Shown here: one piece after another, positions 1 to 9,000 of the stretch
How the letters are laid out: every line of letters begins with the position of its first letter
Position numbering within the stretch: the first letter of the stretch is position 1
Assembly (NCBI RefSeq): GCF_020687805.1
Contig: NZ_JAJEWQ010000001.1
Span: 124,001 to 188,000 of the forward strand
Direction of reading: 5' to 3'
Origin: Planctobacterium marinum
GTDB taxonomy: Bacteria > Pseudomonadota > Gammaproteobacteria > Enterobacterales > Alteromonadaceae
Length of the DNA stretch: 64,000 nucleotides
The notes under the pieces: generated by a model
Databases searched by the model: none
Seen by the model: only the letters and a program-made list of their open reading frames with translations
What the model was told of the DNA's origin: nothing
Translations under genes and position numbers: made by a program

Positions 1-42
1 GAGGGGAAAACCGTACAGATGTATCGAAAGTTGATCGCCTGA
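1..42 (+). CDS. C-terminal end of an unidentified upstream gene (partial)
   Basis: Reading from base 1 in frame 1 gives thirteen codons ending MYRKLIA and a TGA stop at 40-42. The stop overlaps the ATG of the next gene at base 42 in a TGATG junction, a typical translational-coupling overlap. Too little is present to name a family. The overlap is the main argument that this is a real gene end. Confidence 0.35.
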   Translation, partial: EGKTVQMYRKLIA

Positions 43-497
43 TGATCATCAGAGCCGATGATGTATCGGATGACAGAGTTGTGGCATTGTTGCAAGAGCA
101 CATCGCGGACATGTACGCCACCTCGCCACCAGAGAGTGTACACACTCTGGATTTAACCGCGCTGACAAACCCGGATATTAGTTTCTGGTGCATCTGGGAT
201 GGTGATTCTGCGGCGGGATGCGTTGCATTAAAAGAGCACGCACCGCATTGGGCGGAGATTAAATCGATGCGCACGGCCAATAAATATCGGGGCAAAGGCA
301 TCGGCCGCTTATTGTTGGATCACGTTATTCAGCAGGCTTATACCAGGCAGTATCAATGGCTTCGATTAGAAACCGGCGCTGAACCTTTTTTTCAACCTGC
401 ACGCACGCTTTATAGCAAGTACGGGTTTGAAGTCCGTGGCCCTTTTGCTGACTACGGCGACGATCCCCACAGCGTATTTATGGAAAAGTCCTTCTGA
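42..497 (+). CDS. GNAT family N-acetyltransferase
   Basis: This 151-residue protein belongs to the GCN5-related acetyltransferases, which move an acetyl group from acetyl-CoA to an amine. The acetyl-CoA pyrophosphate-binding motif A is clear around residues 80-92 (YRGKGIGRLLLDHV). It follows a beta strand with the usual charged lead-in (AEIKSMRTANK). The C-terminal part has the aromatic pattern LYSKYGFEVRGPF seen in small PhnO/ElaA-like acetyltransferases. The length is normal for a single-domain GNAT. The start overlaps the preceding stop codon, so it is probably the last gene of an operon that begins outside the window. The substrate cannot be inferred. Confidence 0.85.
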   Translation: MIIRADDVSDDRVVALLQEHIADMYATSPPESVHTLDLTALTNPDISFWCIWDGDSAAGCVALKEHAPHWAEIKSMRTANKYRGKGIGRLLLDHVIQQAYTRQYQWLRLETGAEPFFQPARTLYSKYGFEVRGPFADYGDDPHSVFMEKSF

Positions 498-548
498 AAT
501 CTTGCAGACAGAACAATTAGACCATTGATAAATTAATCTGTTTTTAGC

Positions 549-1457
549 TTAGAGAGGAGATAAAAGCTCCGATGTTTTGCTTTGTTCAACGACATAGTCA
601 ATAAATTTTCTGACCCTCAATGGAAGTCGTTCTCTGGTGCCATAACACAAATGCAGTTCCAGTGGAGCAGGGCTGTACTGTTCAAGCACACTAACTAAGC
701 TTCCTTCGCGCAGATACTCACTGACGCTATATCGGTCGGTTTGAATAAGCCCCAATCCTTTTCTGCACGCTTCCACCATTGGTGCCGGATCATTAAATGT
801 GAAATTGCCCGAAGTATCAATTTTTACAGGTTTGCTGGTATTAAACTGCCATATCCAGCGTAGTTGATTTCCGGGGAACACGTATTGCAGGCAGTTGTGG
901 TTTAACAAATCTTCTATTGTTTCCGGTACGCCATATTTCTCCTGATATACAGGCGAACAGTATACGCCCAATGGGTTGGTACCTATTTTTCGGGCAATGA
1001 TGGTTTGATGTTGCACTGAACCGATTCGGAAAGCGATATCAATGCTATCTCTTTGAATATCTTTAACTGCATCACTGGAATCAAATGAGAAGGACACTTC
1101 AGGGTGTTGTTGAGCAAAATCAGTTGCCAGTTCTAAAACAATGTTCTCGCATAGCTTTTTTGTACAGCTTATGGAAATCTCGCCACTGACAATGTTTCGA
1201 CTTTCTGCAAATATATGATTGATTTCTTCCAATTCTTTGATCGGGGCATTTGATCTTTGATAAAGCAGTTTTCCTTCATCAGTCAGTGTTAAATCACGGG
1301 TGGTTCTAAAAAAAAGTTTGACGCCTAAAGTGTTTTCAAGACGGGTAATGTTTTGACCCACTGCTGCTGCCGATACGCCTAAATATTGGGCCGCTGCCGC
1401 CAATGTCCCATGCTCTACAGTTTTGACAAAAGAGATAATTGTTTTTGAAGCGTACAT
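549..1457 (-). CDS. LysR family transcriptional regulator
   Basis: This is a 302-residue LysR-type regulator. The N-terminal winged helix-turn-helix spans about residues 1-60 (GTLAAAAQYLGVSAAAVGQNITRLENTLGVKLFFRTTR). The rest is the type-2 periplasmic-binding-like effector domain, closest in style to the CrgA/AaeR subgroup. The open frame extends to 1550, but the ATG at 1457 (MYASKTIISF) gives the canonical LysR N-terminus, so I start there. The gene is divergent from a short-chain dehydrogenase 107 bp away. LysR proteins usually control such a neighbour and themselves, and the gap contains a LysR-style inverted repeat. The effector is unknown. Confidence 0.88.
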   Translation of the reverse strand: MYASKTIISFVKTVEHGTLAAAAQYLGVSAAAVGQNITRLENTLGVKLFFRTTRDLTLTDEGKLLYQRSNAPIKELEEINHIFAESRNIVSGEISISCTKKLCENIVLELATDFAQQHPEVSFSFDSSDAVKDIQRDSIDIAFRIGSVQHQTIIARKIGTNPLGVYCSPVYQEKYGVPETIEDLLNHNCLQYVFPGNQLRWIWQFNTSKPVKIDTSGNFTFNDPAPMVEACRKGLGLIQTDRYSVSEYLREGSLVSVLEQYSPAPLELHLCYGTRERLPLRVRKFIDYVVEQSKTSELLSPL

Positions 1458-1497
1458 ATTAATTATAAATGTTTTCTTTATTTTGACGTAAGAAAAT

Positions 1498-1522
1498 ATT
1501 GCATATTGTTTGTTAATGCAAT
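1498..1522. promoter_or_regulatory. inverted repeat with LysR T-N11-A geometry
   Basis: The perfect 7-bp arms ATTGCAT (1498-1504) and ATGCAAT (1516-1522) are separated by 11 bp. They lie between the divergent LysR gene and the dehydrogenase. The spacing and position fit an autoregulatory LysR operator. That it is bound by the adjacent regulator is inference. Confidence 0.5.
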
Positions 1523-1564
1523 GAATTAGCATGCCTTTTCTGGTTAACAAGAAAGGTCAAATTG

Positions 1565-2314
1565 ATGAGATTTAAAGACAAAGTAGTTTTGATTACAGGT
1601 GGAAACTCTGGTATCGGTCTGTCGGCCGCGAAGCAATTCGCACGAGACGGAGCAAAAGTGGTTATTTCAGGACGAAGAAGAAATGTACTCGATGACATAA
1701 CCGGTAGCCACGCAAACATTTATGGTGTAGTTGCTGATGCTGCTGACCCTGACTCGGCACAGGTGGTTATTGATTATGCGGTGACGAACTTTGGTCGAAT
1801 TGATGTATTGGTTAACAATGTTGGTGCAGGATGCATTGGTGGCATAGAGCAATTACCCTTTGCTGCGATAACAGACGTATTCAACATTAATGTTTTGTAC
1901 GCAATTAAGATGATTCAAAAGTCATTACCTTATTTGGAACAGGTAGAAGGGAATATTGTCAACCTGAGTAGTACCTATGGTCACAAAGCCGCGCCATTTT
2001 TAAGTGTGTACGGTCTCAGTAAGGCTGCGATTGAACACCTGACCAAAAGCCTGGCCATTGAACTGGCATTTAAACATGTCAGAGTTAACGCGGTTGCGCC
2101 CGGGCCTACTGAAAGTGAATTTTTGCAGGCTCGAATGAACCTTAGCCCTGAAGAGATTGTTGCAGTTAAGAAGACCGAGATTGCGAAAATTCCCCTGGGA
2201 AGAAGAGGGGTTCCCGATGATGTGGCTCACTGGGTAGTTGAGTTGGCCGCTTCTACCGGCAGTTGGATAACCGGGCAAATCGTTGACGTGGATGGTGGAC
2301 TTTCCATTTCTTAA
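1565..2314 (+). CDS. short-chain dehydrogenase/reductase (SDR)
   Basis: This 249-residue classical SDR is an NAD(P)(H)-dependent oxidoreductase with a single Rossmann domain. Visible motifs are the cofactor loop TGGNSGIG near residue 11, the NNVGAG segment near residue 88, the catalytic Ser region NLSSTYG, and the active-site pair YGLSK near residue 155. The PGPTESEF and C-terminal VDGGLS signatures are also present. The frame also has a TTG one codon upstream; I use the ATG at 1565, preceded by AAGAAAGG. RRR after the first strand (SGRRRN) suggests preference for NADPH. It is divergent from a LysR regulator and is its likely target. The substrate is unknown. Confidence 0.88.
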   Translation: MRFKDKVVLITGGNSGIGLSAAKQFARDGAKVVISGRRRNVLDDITGSHANIYGVVADAADPDSAQVVIDYAVTNFGRIDVLVNNVGAGCIGGIEQLPFAAITDVFNINVLYAIKMIQKSLPYLEQVEGNIVNLSSTYGHKAAPFLSVYGLSKAAIEHLTKSLAIELAFKHVRVNAVAPGPTESEFLQARMNLSPEEIVAVKKTEIAKIPLGRRGVPDDVAHWVVELAASTGSWITGQIVDVDGGLSIS

Positions 2315-2334
2315 AGTTGCTCATCGGAACGGTA

Positions 2335-2363
2335 GGGGGTAATTGCGTGTACCGCTTACCCCC
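2335..2363. terminator. strong G/C hairpin after the SDR gene
   Basis: GGGGGTAA (2335-2342) pairs with TTACCCCC (2356-2363), and an inner GCG/CGC pair closes a 5-base loop. It starts 20 bp after the dehydrogenase stop. No T-tract follows on the plus strand, so it may be a weak terminator or an mRNA 3'-end stabiliser. Confidence 0.4.
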
Positions 2364-2369
2364 AAGATA

Positions 2370-2411
2370 TTGATTTACATCAAATACCTTTTGCCCAATG
2401 TTGTGTATAAA
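2370..2411 (+). promoter_or_regulatory. FNR/Anr-type class II promoter of the universal stress gene
   Basis: TTGATTTACATCAA at 2370-2383 matches the FNR/Anr consensus TTGAT-N4-ATCAA in all ten defined positions. A -10-like TATAAA lies at 2406-2411. This predicts a start near 2418 and places the box centre at -41.5, the standard class II position. The only gene downstream is the stress protein at 2484. The match is seen directly; regulation by FNR is inferred. Confidence 0.72.
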
Positions 2412-2483
2412 CAGCAGTATCCTGAGCATATTCATGTGTGATGGTTAACCGCTTGTTTTTTTGCATTTCGGAATGAGGTAATT

Positions 2484-2882
2484 ATGTATAAAACAATAGT
2501 ATGTGCCGTTGAAATCGGCAATGAAGGCAGAGAGTTACTCACTAAAGCCAGTACATTGGCGGATAAGTTTGGTAGTCGATTGATTGTTGTTAATGTGCTG
2601 CCCTATACGTTTTTGCCAAAGGATTATCAGAAGGAACTGACCGAAAAAGCGATCCCTGAATTTGAGAAATTGGTGGCTGAGTTCAAAGTGGCGAAAAAGA
2701 ACAGGGTGCTTAAAGTTGGTAAACCTCACGAAATTATTTGCCAGGTAGCAAAGCGTAAAAAGGCTGATTTAATCTTGCTGGGAACGCACTCAAAAAAAGG
2801 CCTGCAATCACTGATTGGCTCTACTGCCTCGGCGGTGTCTAACAATGCGGTTTGTGATGTGTCTTTGGTGAGAATGAAATAG
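2484..2882 (+). CDS. universal stress protein (UspA family)
   Basis: This 132-residue single-domain Usp protein begins with the typical strand MYKTIVCAVEIGNEG. It ends with the nucleotide-binding loop LLGTHSKKGLQSLIGSTA (about residues 96-113) followed by VSLVRM. These motifs are those of ATP-binding Usp members. Proteins of this family support survival in stasis, oxygen limitation and other stress, but their biochemical role is often unclear. The gene stands alone between two hairpins and follows an FNR-like promoter. Oxygen-responsive expression, as reported for Anr-controlled Usp genes in Pseudomonas, is therefore likely. Confidence 0.9.
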   Translation: MYKTIVCAVEIGNEGRELLTKASTLADKFGSRLIVVNVLPYTFLPKDYQKELTEKAIPEFEKLVAEFKVAKKNRVLKVGKPHEIICQVAKRKKADLILLGTHSKKGLQSLIGSTASAVSNNAVCDVSLVRMK

Positions 2883-2895
2883 TGTTTAAACACAT

Positions 2896-2923
2896 GAGCC
2901 TGACCCTTCAGGTCAGGCTCTTT
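2896..2923 (+). terminator. Rho-independent terminator after the usp gene
   Basis: A perfect 10-bp stem GAGCCTGACC / GGTCAGGCTC (2896-2905, 2911-2920) with loop CTTCA is followed by TTT. It lies 14 bp after the stop codon and just before the convergent RND gene end, so it may act in both directions. Confidence 0.75.
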
Positions 2924-2937
2924 GTGGTTATTTTATC

Positions 2938-5900
2938 CTAAGCGGCTTTGATGATTTTAGCCACTAATCCTTTACTGTCATTAATCATATTATGGGTTTT
3001 GCGGCGCAATTTGAGCAGCAGCAAATAGGCCAGCGGTACCAGCAACAAACTGGTCATGGTGGAAAAGACTAATCCGCCAATAATCGCGATTGCCATGGGG
3101 GAATAAGGCGGGCCGTCACCACCAACATTGGTATCACCCAGTGCCAAAGGCAGTAAACCCAGCACAGTGGTCGCCACTGTCATCAAGACCGGTCTTACCC
3201 GGGTCAGACATCCTTCCATGATGGCATCATGGACACGATGGCCTTCGTTGACTAATTGATTGATGCGGTCCACTAAAACAATGCCGTTATTGACCACGAT
3301 CCCCATGAGGATCAGCATGCCAATCATGCCCATCACCGACATTGGGGTACCGGTCAGTGCAAAGGTCCAAAATACGCCGGTAAATGAAAACAGCACCGAA
3401 GTAATCACCGCGGTTGGCAATACCAGAGACTCAAACAATGCAGCCATTACAATATAAATCATGGCGATAGCTAACAGCATATTGGTCAGCATGATCGATT
3501 CTGACTCTCGCTGTTGTCTGAAACTACCATCCAAAGACCAGCTATACCCGGTGGGCAGCTCCAGACTACCCATGATTTTTTCAATTTTTTCACGGGCTTC
3601 GTCCAGCGTCATGTCTTCTTCCATGTTGGCCCCAATCGCAATTGCCGTTTGTCGATAATAACGATTGATTTGCGACAGTCTGCTGGTTATTTGCAAATCT
3701 GCAACCATGTCCAATGTGACTGTTTTGTTGCCATCGCGCGCTACAGGTAGCGATTTTAATTCTGCGATAGAGTGTTGCAATGCTTCGTCAAACATCAGTC
3801 GAATATCTACTTCACCGTTGTTCCCATGGCGGAAAGTGCGCAGGTTATTGCCGCGTAATGCGGTTGCCACAATACTGCCAATATCCTGAGAATTTAAGCC
3901 AAATCGATAGGCTTTTTGCCGGTCAACGTGGATTTGTAATTCCCGTTGGTTGTCATCTATCTCTGTCTTAACATCCGCTAAACCGTCAATATTGCTCAGT
4001 ACCGGCACTACCTGGTCGGCAATACGCAGCAAGCTTTCCGAAGACGGGCCTAACAAGGTCAAACGAACTCCGCCGCCACCGCCATCGTCCCAGCGAAAAC
4101 TGGGTTCAGCTCGCGCAAATTTAGGCAACGCATCACGGATCATTTCCTGAATTTCTTTCTTTTTAACAGGCAGTTCATCGTTCAGGGTAATACCGGAAAC
4201 AGCAAACCCGGGTGTGTAGTAACTGTAGATGGATTTGATATGGAATTTTTCCTGATGTTCATACAAAAATGTCTCCAGTTTAGTGACTGTTTTTTCTACT
4301 TCATCCAGGGTGTAGTTACCATTGATATTGTAGTTAAGCCAAATGCGATTTCTGCTATCCATACCTTGCTCGTTATCAGGTACCAGCTGCGCAATGAACA
4401 CCGTGCTGACAATCATCAATAAACCGATAATAGCACTCCACCCCTGGTGAGAAAGTGTCCAGGCCAGCATGCGTTCATAGCGTTGTTTCATGATGCTGGG
4501 CTTTGCATTTTTTTTACGCGGTTTGTGTTTGATCTTTGAAGCCAACAATGGGATCAGTGTCTGTGCGATCAACAGTGAAGCAAACAGCGATATGCAGATG
4601 GAAATTGCCACATGCTCCAGGAAGATTGTCAGGCTGACTTTTTTACCAATGATATTCGGTAAGAACACAATAGCAGTGGTTGCAGTACCTGCGATCACCG
4701 CCAGGCTGACTTTGGACACACCAATTTTGGTGGCGGTAACCGCATCTTTTACATTGGCTTTTTCCTGTTCAATACTTTCAGTGACCACCACGGCATTGTC
4801 GACCAACATGCCCACAGCCAGCATTAGCCCCATCAAAGACAAAATATTGATGGTGTAACCAAAAAAGAACATAAACCCCAGCGTAATACACAATGAAAAC
4901 GGTACAGAGAGCACCACTATCAGGGTGGTGGTGAAGCGACGTAAAAATGCGTACAGCACCAGTATTGATAAAAATGCACCCATTAATCCGGCATCCACCA
5001 AATCTGACAATGAGGATGTTACAGATTCAGCTTCATCATCAAAAATAAGCAGGTTGATACCATTAAATGCCGGATTTTCATTTGCTTCATCAATCACATT
5101 CCAAACCCGCTCTGATACTTCAACCAGATTAGAGCCAGACTCGCGAAAGATGTTAAAACCGACCGCGTAGGTTTGATCCAGGTGTCGGCCTTCAGAGCGG
5201 CGTGGAGTCTCATACTGAATCTCAGCGATGTCTTTTAACTGAATACCTTTGGCCACATACAGCGCTTCAATTTCCTGCATGCTGCGATATTCGCCTTGCG
5301 GTGTTACAGATATTTTTTCCTGATTTTCAAAGATGTGACCGGCACTCATGGAAAAATTGGCGGCCTGTAATGTCCTTACCAGGTCTCCCACATTTACATG
5401 CAGGGCTGCCATGCGTTCCTGATCGATGCGAATGGCGATTTCTTTTTTCAAAACGCCATAAAGCTCAACTCTGGAAACGCCTTCGACGCGTTCAATCGGT
5501 TGCTTCAGGTTGCGTTCCAGCAAATCATAAGCATTGGACAGGTCGCGTTCGCTGGACACCCGAAGTTGGAAAATGGGCAGGTCATTGGTATTGAACTGAT
5601 ACACCAGTATGCGTTCAACATCGTCAGGTAATAAGTGCCGTATTGCATCGATCTTTTCACGTGCTTCGATACTTTTAGCATTGATGTTTTCATCCCAGTT
5701 GAATTCAATTCCTATTTCAGCGCCATTTTCTCTGGAGGATGAACGCAGACGTTGAATGCCTGACATGGTTGCCAGTGCTTCTTCTACTGGCCGGGTGATC
5801 ATTTTCTCTACCTCGGCTGGCGAAGCGTCCCGGTAGGGGACATTAATATAGATTTCCGGAATATCAATACCGGGGAACTTCTCCAGTGGCAATAAGCGAC

Positions 5901-6024
5901 TGGAGATAAGCCCCAGTAGTAACATCGAGGCAAAAAACATGCAGACGGTAACAGGGCGACGTAGCGCGAAGTTGGCCAGCCCCGCACCCATTAACTGAAA
6001 CTTGTTTTCAGGTTGCTGGTTCAT
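2938..6024 (-). CDS. RND efflux permease, second of the operon
   Basis: This 1028-residue inner-membrane proton antiporter is of the AcrB/hydrophobe-amphiphile efflux superfamily. It has the expected two repeats, each with one helix, a large periplasmic porter/docking domain and five more helices. The N-terminus (FALRRPVTVCMFFASMLL) is typical. In helix 4 the usual Asp-Asp pair is Asp-Asn (GMLVDNAVVV), as in a number of RND clades. It starts 2 bp after the stop of the 1120-residue permease, behind AGGAG, so the two are translationally linked. A single adaptor precedes both. No outer-membrane channel gene is nearby, so a TolC-like protein must come from elsewhere. Substrates are unknown. Confidence 0.92.
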   Translation of the reverse strand: MNQQPENKFQLMGAGLANFALRRPVTVCMFFASMLLLGLISSRLLPLEKFPGIDIPEIYINVPYRDASPAEVEKMITRPVEEALATMSGIQRLRSSSRENGAEIGIEFNWDENINAKSIEAREKIDAIRHLLPDDVERILVYQFNTNDLPIFQLRVSSERDLSNAYDLLERNLKQPIERVEGVSRVELYGVLKKEIAIRIDQERMAALHVNVGDLVRTLQAANFSMSAGHIFENQEKISVTPQGEYRSMQEIEALYVAKGIQLKDIAEIQYETPRRSEGRHLDQTYAVGFNIFRESGSNLVEVSERVWNVIDEANENPAFNGINLLIFDDEAESVTSSLSDLVDAGLMGAFLSILVLYAFLRRFTTTLIVVLSVPFSLCITLGFMFFFGYTINILSLMGLMLAVGMLVDNAVVVTESIEQEKANVKDAVTATKIGVSKVSLAVIAGTATTAIVFLPNIIGKKVSLTIFLEHVAISICISLFASLLIAQTLIPLLASKIKHKPRKKNAKPSIMKQRYERMLAWTLSHQGWSAIIGLLMIVSTVFIAQLVPDNEQGMDSRNRIWLNYNINGNYTLDEVEKTVTKLETFLYEHQEKFHIKSIYSYYTPGFAVSGITLNDELPVKKKEIQEMIRDALPKFARAEPSFRWDDGGGGGVRLTLLGPSSESLLRIADQVVPVLSNIDGLADVKTEIDDNQRELQIHVDRQKAYRFGLNSQDIGSIVATALRGNNLRTFRHGNNGEVDIRLMFDEALQHSIAELKSLPVARDGNKTVTLDMVADLQITSRLSQINRYYRQTAIAIGANMEEDMTLDEAREKIEKIMGSLELPTGYSWSLDGSFRQQRESESIMLTNMLLAIAMIYIVMAALFESLVLPTAVITSVLFSFTGVFWTFALTGTPMSVMGMIGMLILMGIVVNNGIVLVDRINQLVNEGHRVHDAIMEGCLTRVRPVLMTVATTVLGLLPLALGDTNVGGDGPPYSPMAIAIIGGLVFSTMTSLLLVPLAYLLLLKLRRKTHNMINDSKGLVAKIIKAA

Positions 6025-6026
6025 TT

Positions 6027-9000
6027 TCAGGCTCCTGCATTGCCGTTAGCTGATCCCAGTTCGGCTGGATCAGTTTGCGGATCTTTTTGCGCAAATTTCT
6101 TGCGATCAAACAAGCTGTACAAAATAGGAATGAAGAACAAGGTCAATAAGGTCGCGAACATCAGCCCGAAAATAACGGTGATAGCCATAGGTTTGCGAAT
6201 TTCAGCGCCTTCACCGAATCCCAGCATCATAGGTAATAAACCCAACGTGGTGGTCAGCGTTGTCATCAGGATAGGACGAAATCGGGTCAGTGCAGATTCT
6301 TTAATAGCGTCTATTTTCGCGACACCTTGCTCTCGTAACTGATTGATTCTGTCTACCAAAACAATGGCGTTGTTGACCACAATACCTGCCAGCATAATGA
6401 GGCCGATAAATACCACAACGGATACTGATGTTCCGGTCAGATATAGCCCGTAAATCGAACCGGCACAGGCCAGTGGCACAGTGAACAAAATTAAAAACGG
6501 ATGCAGCAGTGATTCAAACTGAGAGGCCATTACCAGGTAAACCATGAATATTGCCAGTGCCAATGCAAATTTCAGCGACTGGAACGACACTTCCATTTCT
6601 TCATTTTGGCCGGAAATGTTTGCCTGCATACTCAAAGGCAATTGCATTTCGGCTAACAGTTTTTCGGCATCGGCAACTGCATCACCTAAATCACCGTAGG
6701 CCAGATTGGCTGAGATGATAGCAACGCGCTCCTGACCAACACGGGTGATCTCGCTGGGACCGATAGAGGTTTCTATATCGGCGACTGCATCCAGCGTGAT
6801 GGGGCGGGCTGCGCCCGGATTAACAATAATCTGCGAAACATCTGCTGCTGAATCGCGCTGGGTTTCCTGAGTTCGCACCAGAATATCCACTTTGCGATCA
6901 TTGATGGAATATTTACTGGCCACTTCACCGCCTATTTTGGCTGCGACTAACTGGGCAACATCAGGTGAAGACAAGCCTAATTGTGCCAGTTTGGCGTGGT
7001 CAAAATGCACTTTGAGCTCTGGATTGCCCGATTGCAACGAGGATTTCACATCCGCAAATCGATCATTACTTTCCAGCGTAGTCACGATTTGCTCGCCGTA
7101 GCGACGCAACATACCCAAGTCATAACCCATTAGTTCAATTTCCAGAGGTGTGCTGAAACTAAACAATTCCGGTTTGCCAAACTTACTTTGTACCCCGGCC
7201 TGTGACTTTAAGTACTCACGCATCGCTGCCTGAGTTGCTATTTCATCCGCTGGTAGCGAACCGGGTTTAAGTACCACATTTAGTTTGCCCCAGTAATCCC
7301 CGCCCTGACTGGGTGAGGCATTCATCAAACTACCGGTACCTGCGATGGAATAGGTGCGCTGCACGTAGGGCAGGCTTTCAGTAAAACGCGATAACTCGTT
7401 TAACACCTGATCTGTGGTTTCTAATCTTGCTCCGGTAGGAAGTGTGACCTCGACATCGAACTCTCCCTGTGCCATCGGTGGAATTAACTCGATGCCCAAT
7501 TTACTGACCAGTGCTAACGAACTGAGGGATATCAGCAAAATAGCGCTAATGATCAGGGCTCTTTGGGCTAAAGCAAAATTTAACAGTCCCTGATAGCCGA
7601 CATAAATGGTGTTATAGGCTTTATCAAATACCCATAAAATTGGCCGGAACAGGTAACCCAATACTTTGCGTAATACCCGTGCAATCAGAACTACCAGGCT
7701 ACTGATCAATAGTGGAATGAAATAAAAGATACCCTTAAGCAGGTACCTGACTGGCAACGTCAGGTAATAGAAAAACTTGCCCAGACGGGTAGTGGGAACA
7801 CCCTTTGTACGTGCTGGTCCTAAATCCAATGTATCTGCTTCGGATTCTTTGTTTGCACGACTGGCCATCATAGGGATGATAGTCAACGCCACCAGCAAAG
7901 AGGCACCCAGTGCAAAGGTGACGGTCATGGCCTGGTCACCGAATAACTGGCCCGCAATGCCTTCCACAAACACCAGTGGAAAAAACACCGCCATAGTGGT
8001 CAGGGTTGAGGCCACAATGGCCATTGATACTTCTTTAGTGCCCTGGGCTGCTGCGGTTTTATTATCCAGCTTTTCCCGTTTTTTACGGTCGATGTTTTCC
8101 AGCACCACAATTGAGTTGTCTACCAGTAAGCCGATAGCCAGCGCAATGCCACCCAGGCTCATAATATTCAGGCTAATGCCGTTGCCATACATTAGATTGA
8201 AGGTGGCAATGATAGAAACCGGGATTGAAATGGAAATAATAAAGGTTGGCCAGATGTTTTTCAGGAACAGGTACAAAATCAGCATGGCTAATAATCCACC
8301 GACAATACCGGCTGATTTAACTTCATCAATGGCATTTGAAATAAACGTAGATTGATCGTAAACCAGCTGCATCTTGTATTGTTCAGGGATCTCTTCCTGA
8401 ATTCGTTGCAGGCGGTTTTTGACGTTTTGTGCGACTTCTACGGTATTGGCATCTCCCTCTTTGTAGATGGCAATTTCGACTCCTTCAAAACTGTCAAATC
8501 GGGTAATCGAGGTGCGCTCTTTGTGACTGTCTTTTATTTCAGCGATATCCCCAAGTCGAATGTGCCGACCATTGCGGGTAGCAATAAACAAATCCCGCAT
8601 CTCATCCAGCGTCTCAAACTGGTTCAATGTGCGGACCAGGTACTCCTGCGAGCCGTCTTCTACCCGTCCACCTGAGGTGTTTACATTTTCCTGTTGCAGC
8701 CTTGTCACGATTTCACTGATGGTTATATTCAGCTGGCTGGTTTTTTGTTGATTGATAAGTACCTGGATCTCGTTTTCCAGACCACCACCGACTTTGACCG
8801 AAGCGACGCCTTCCACTGATTCCAGTTTGCGTTTAATTTGCTCTTCGGCGTAAATGCGCAAACGCTTCATTCCAGCTGTATCTAAACTGGTAAGCTGCGT
8901 TTGTTGAATAGCAGGTTTTTCTGACGAGTCGCTATTGTCGTTTTTAGGGGCGGGTAACGCGCCACCCAAACCATAGCGCATGATGGGGTCCAGCGAGGGG

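Noticed and set aside
4490-4858. 122-codon plus-strand frame inside the smaller RND gene
   Set aside because: Antisense to conserved membrane helices; apolar content mirrors the real gene.
7777-8355. 192-codon plus-strand frame inside the larger RND gene
   Set aside because: It is antisense to a conserved transporter, shows no family motif and has shadow-like composition.
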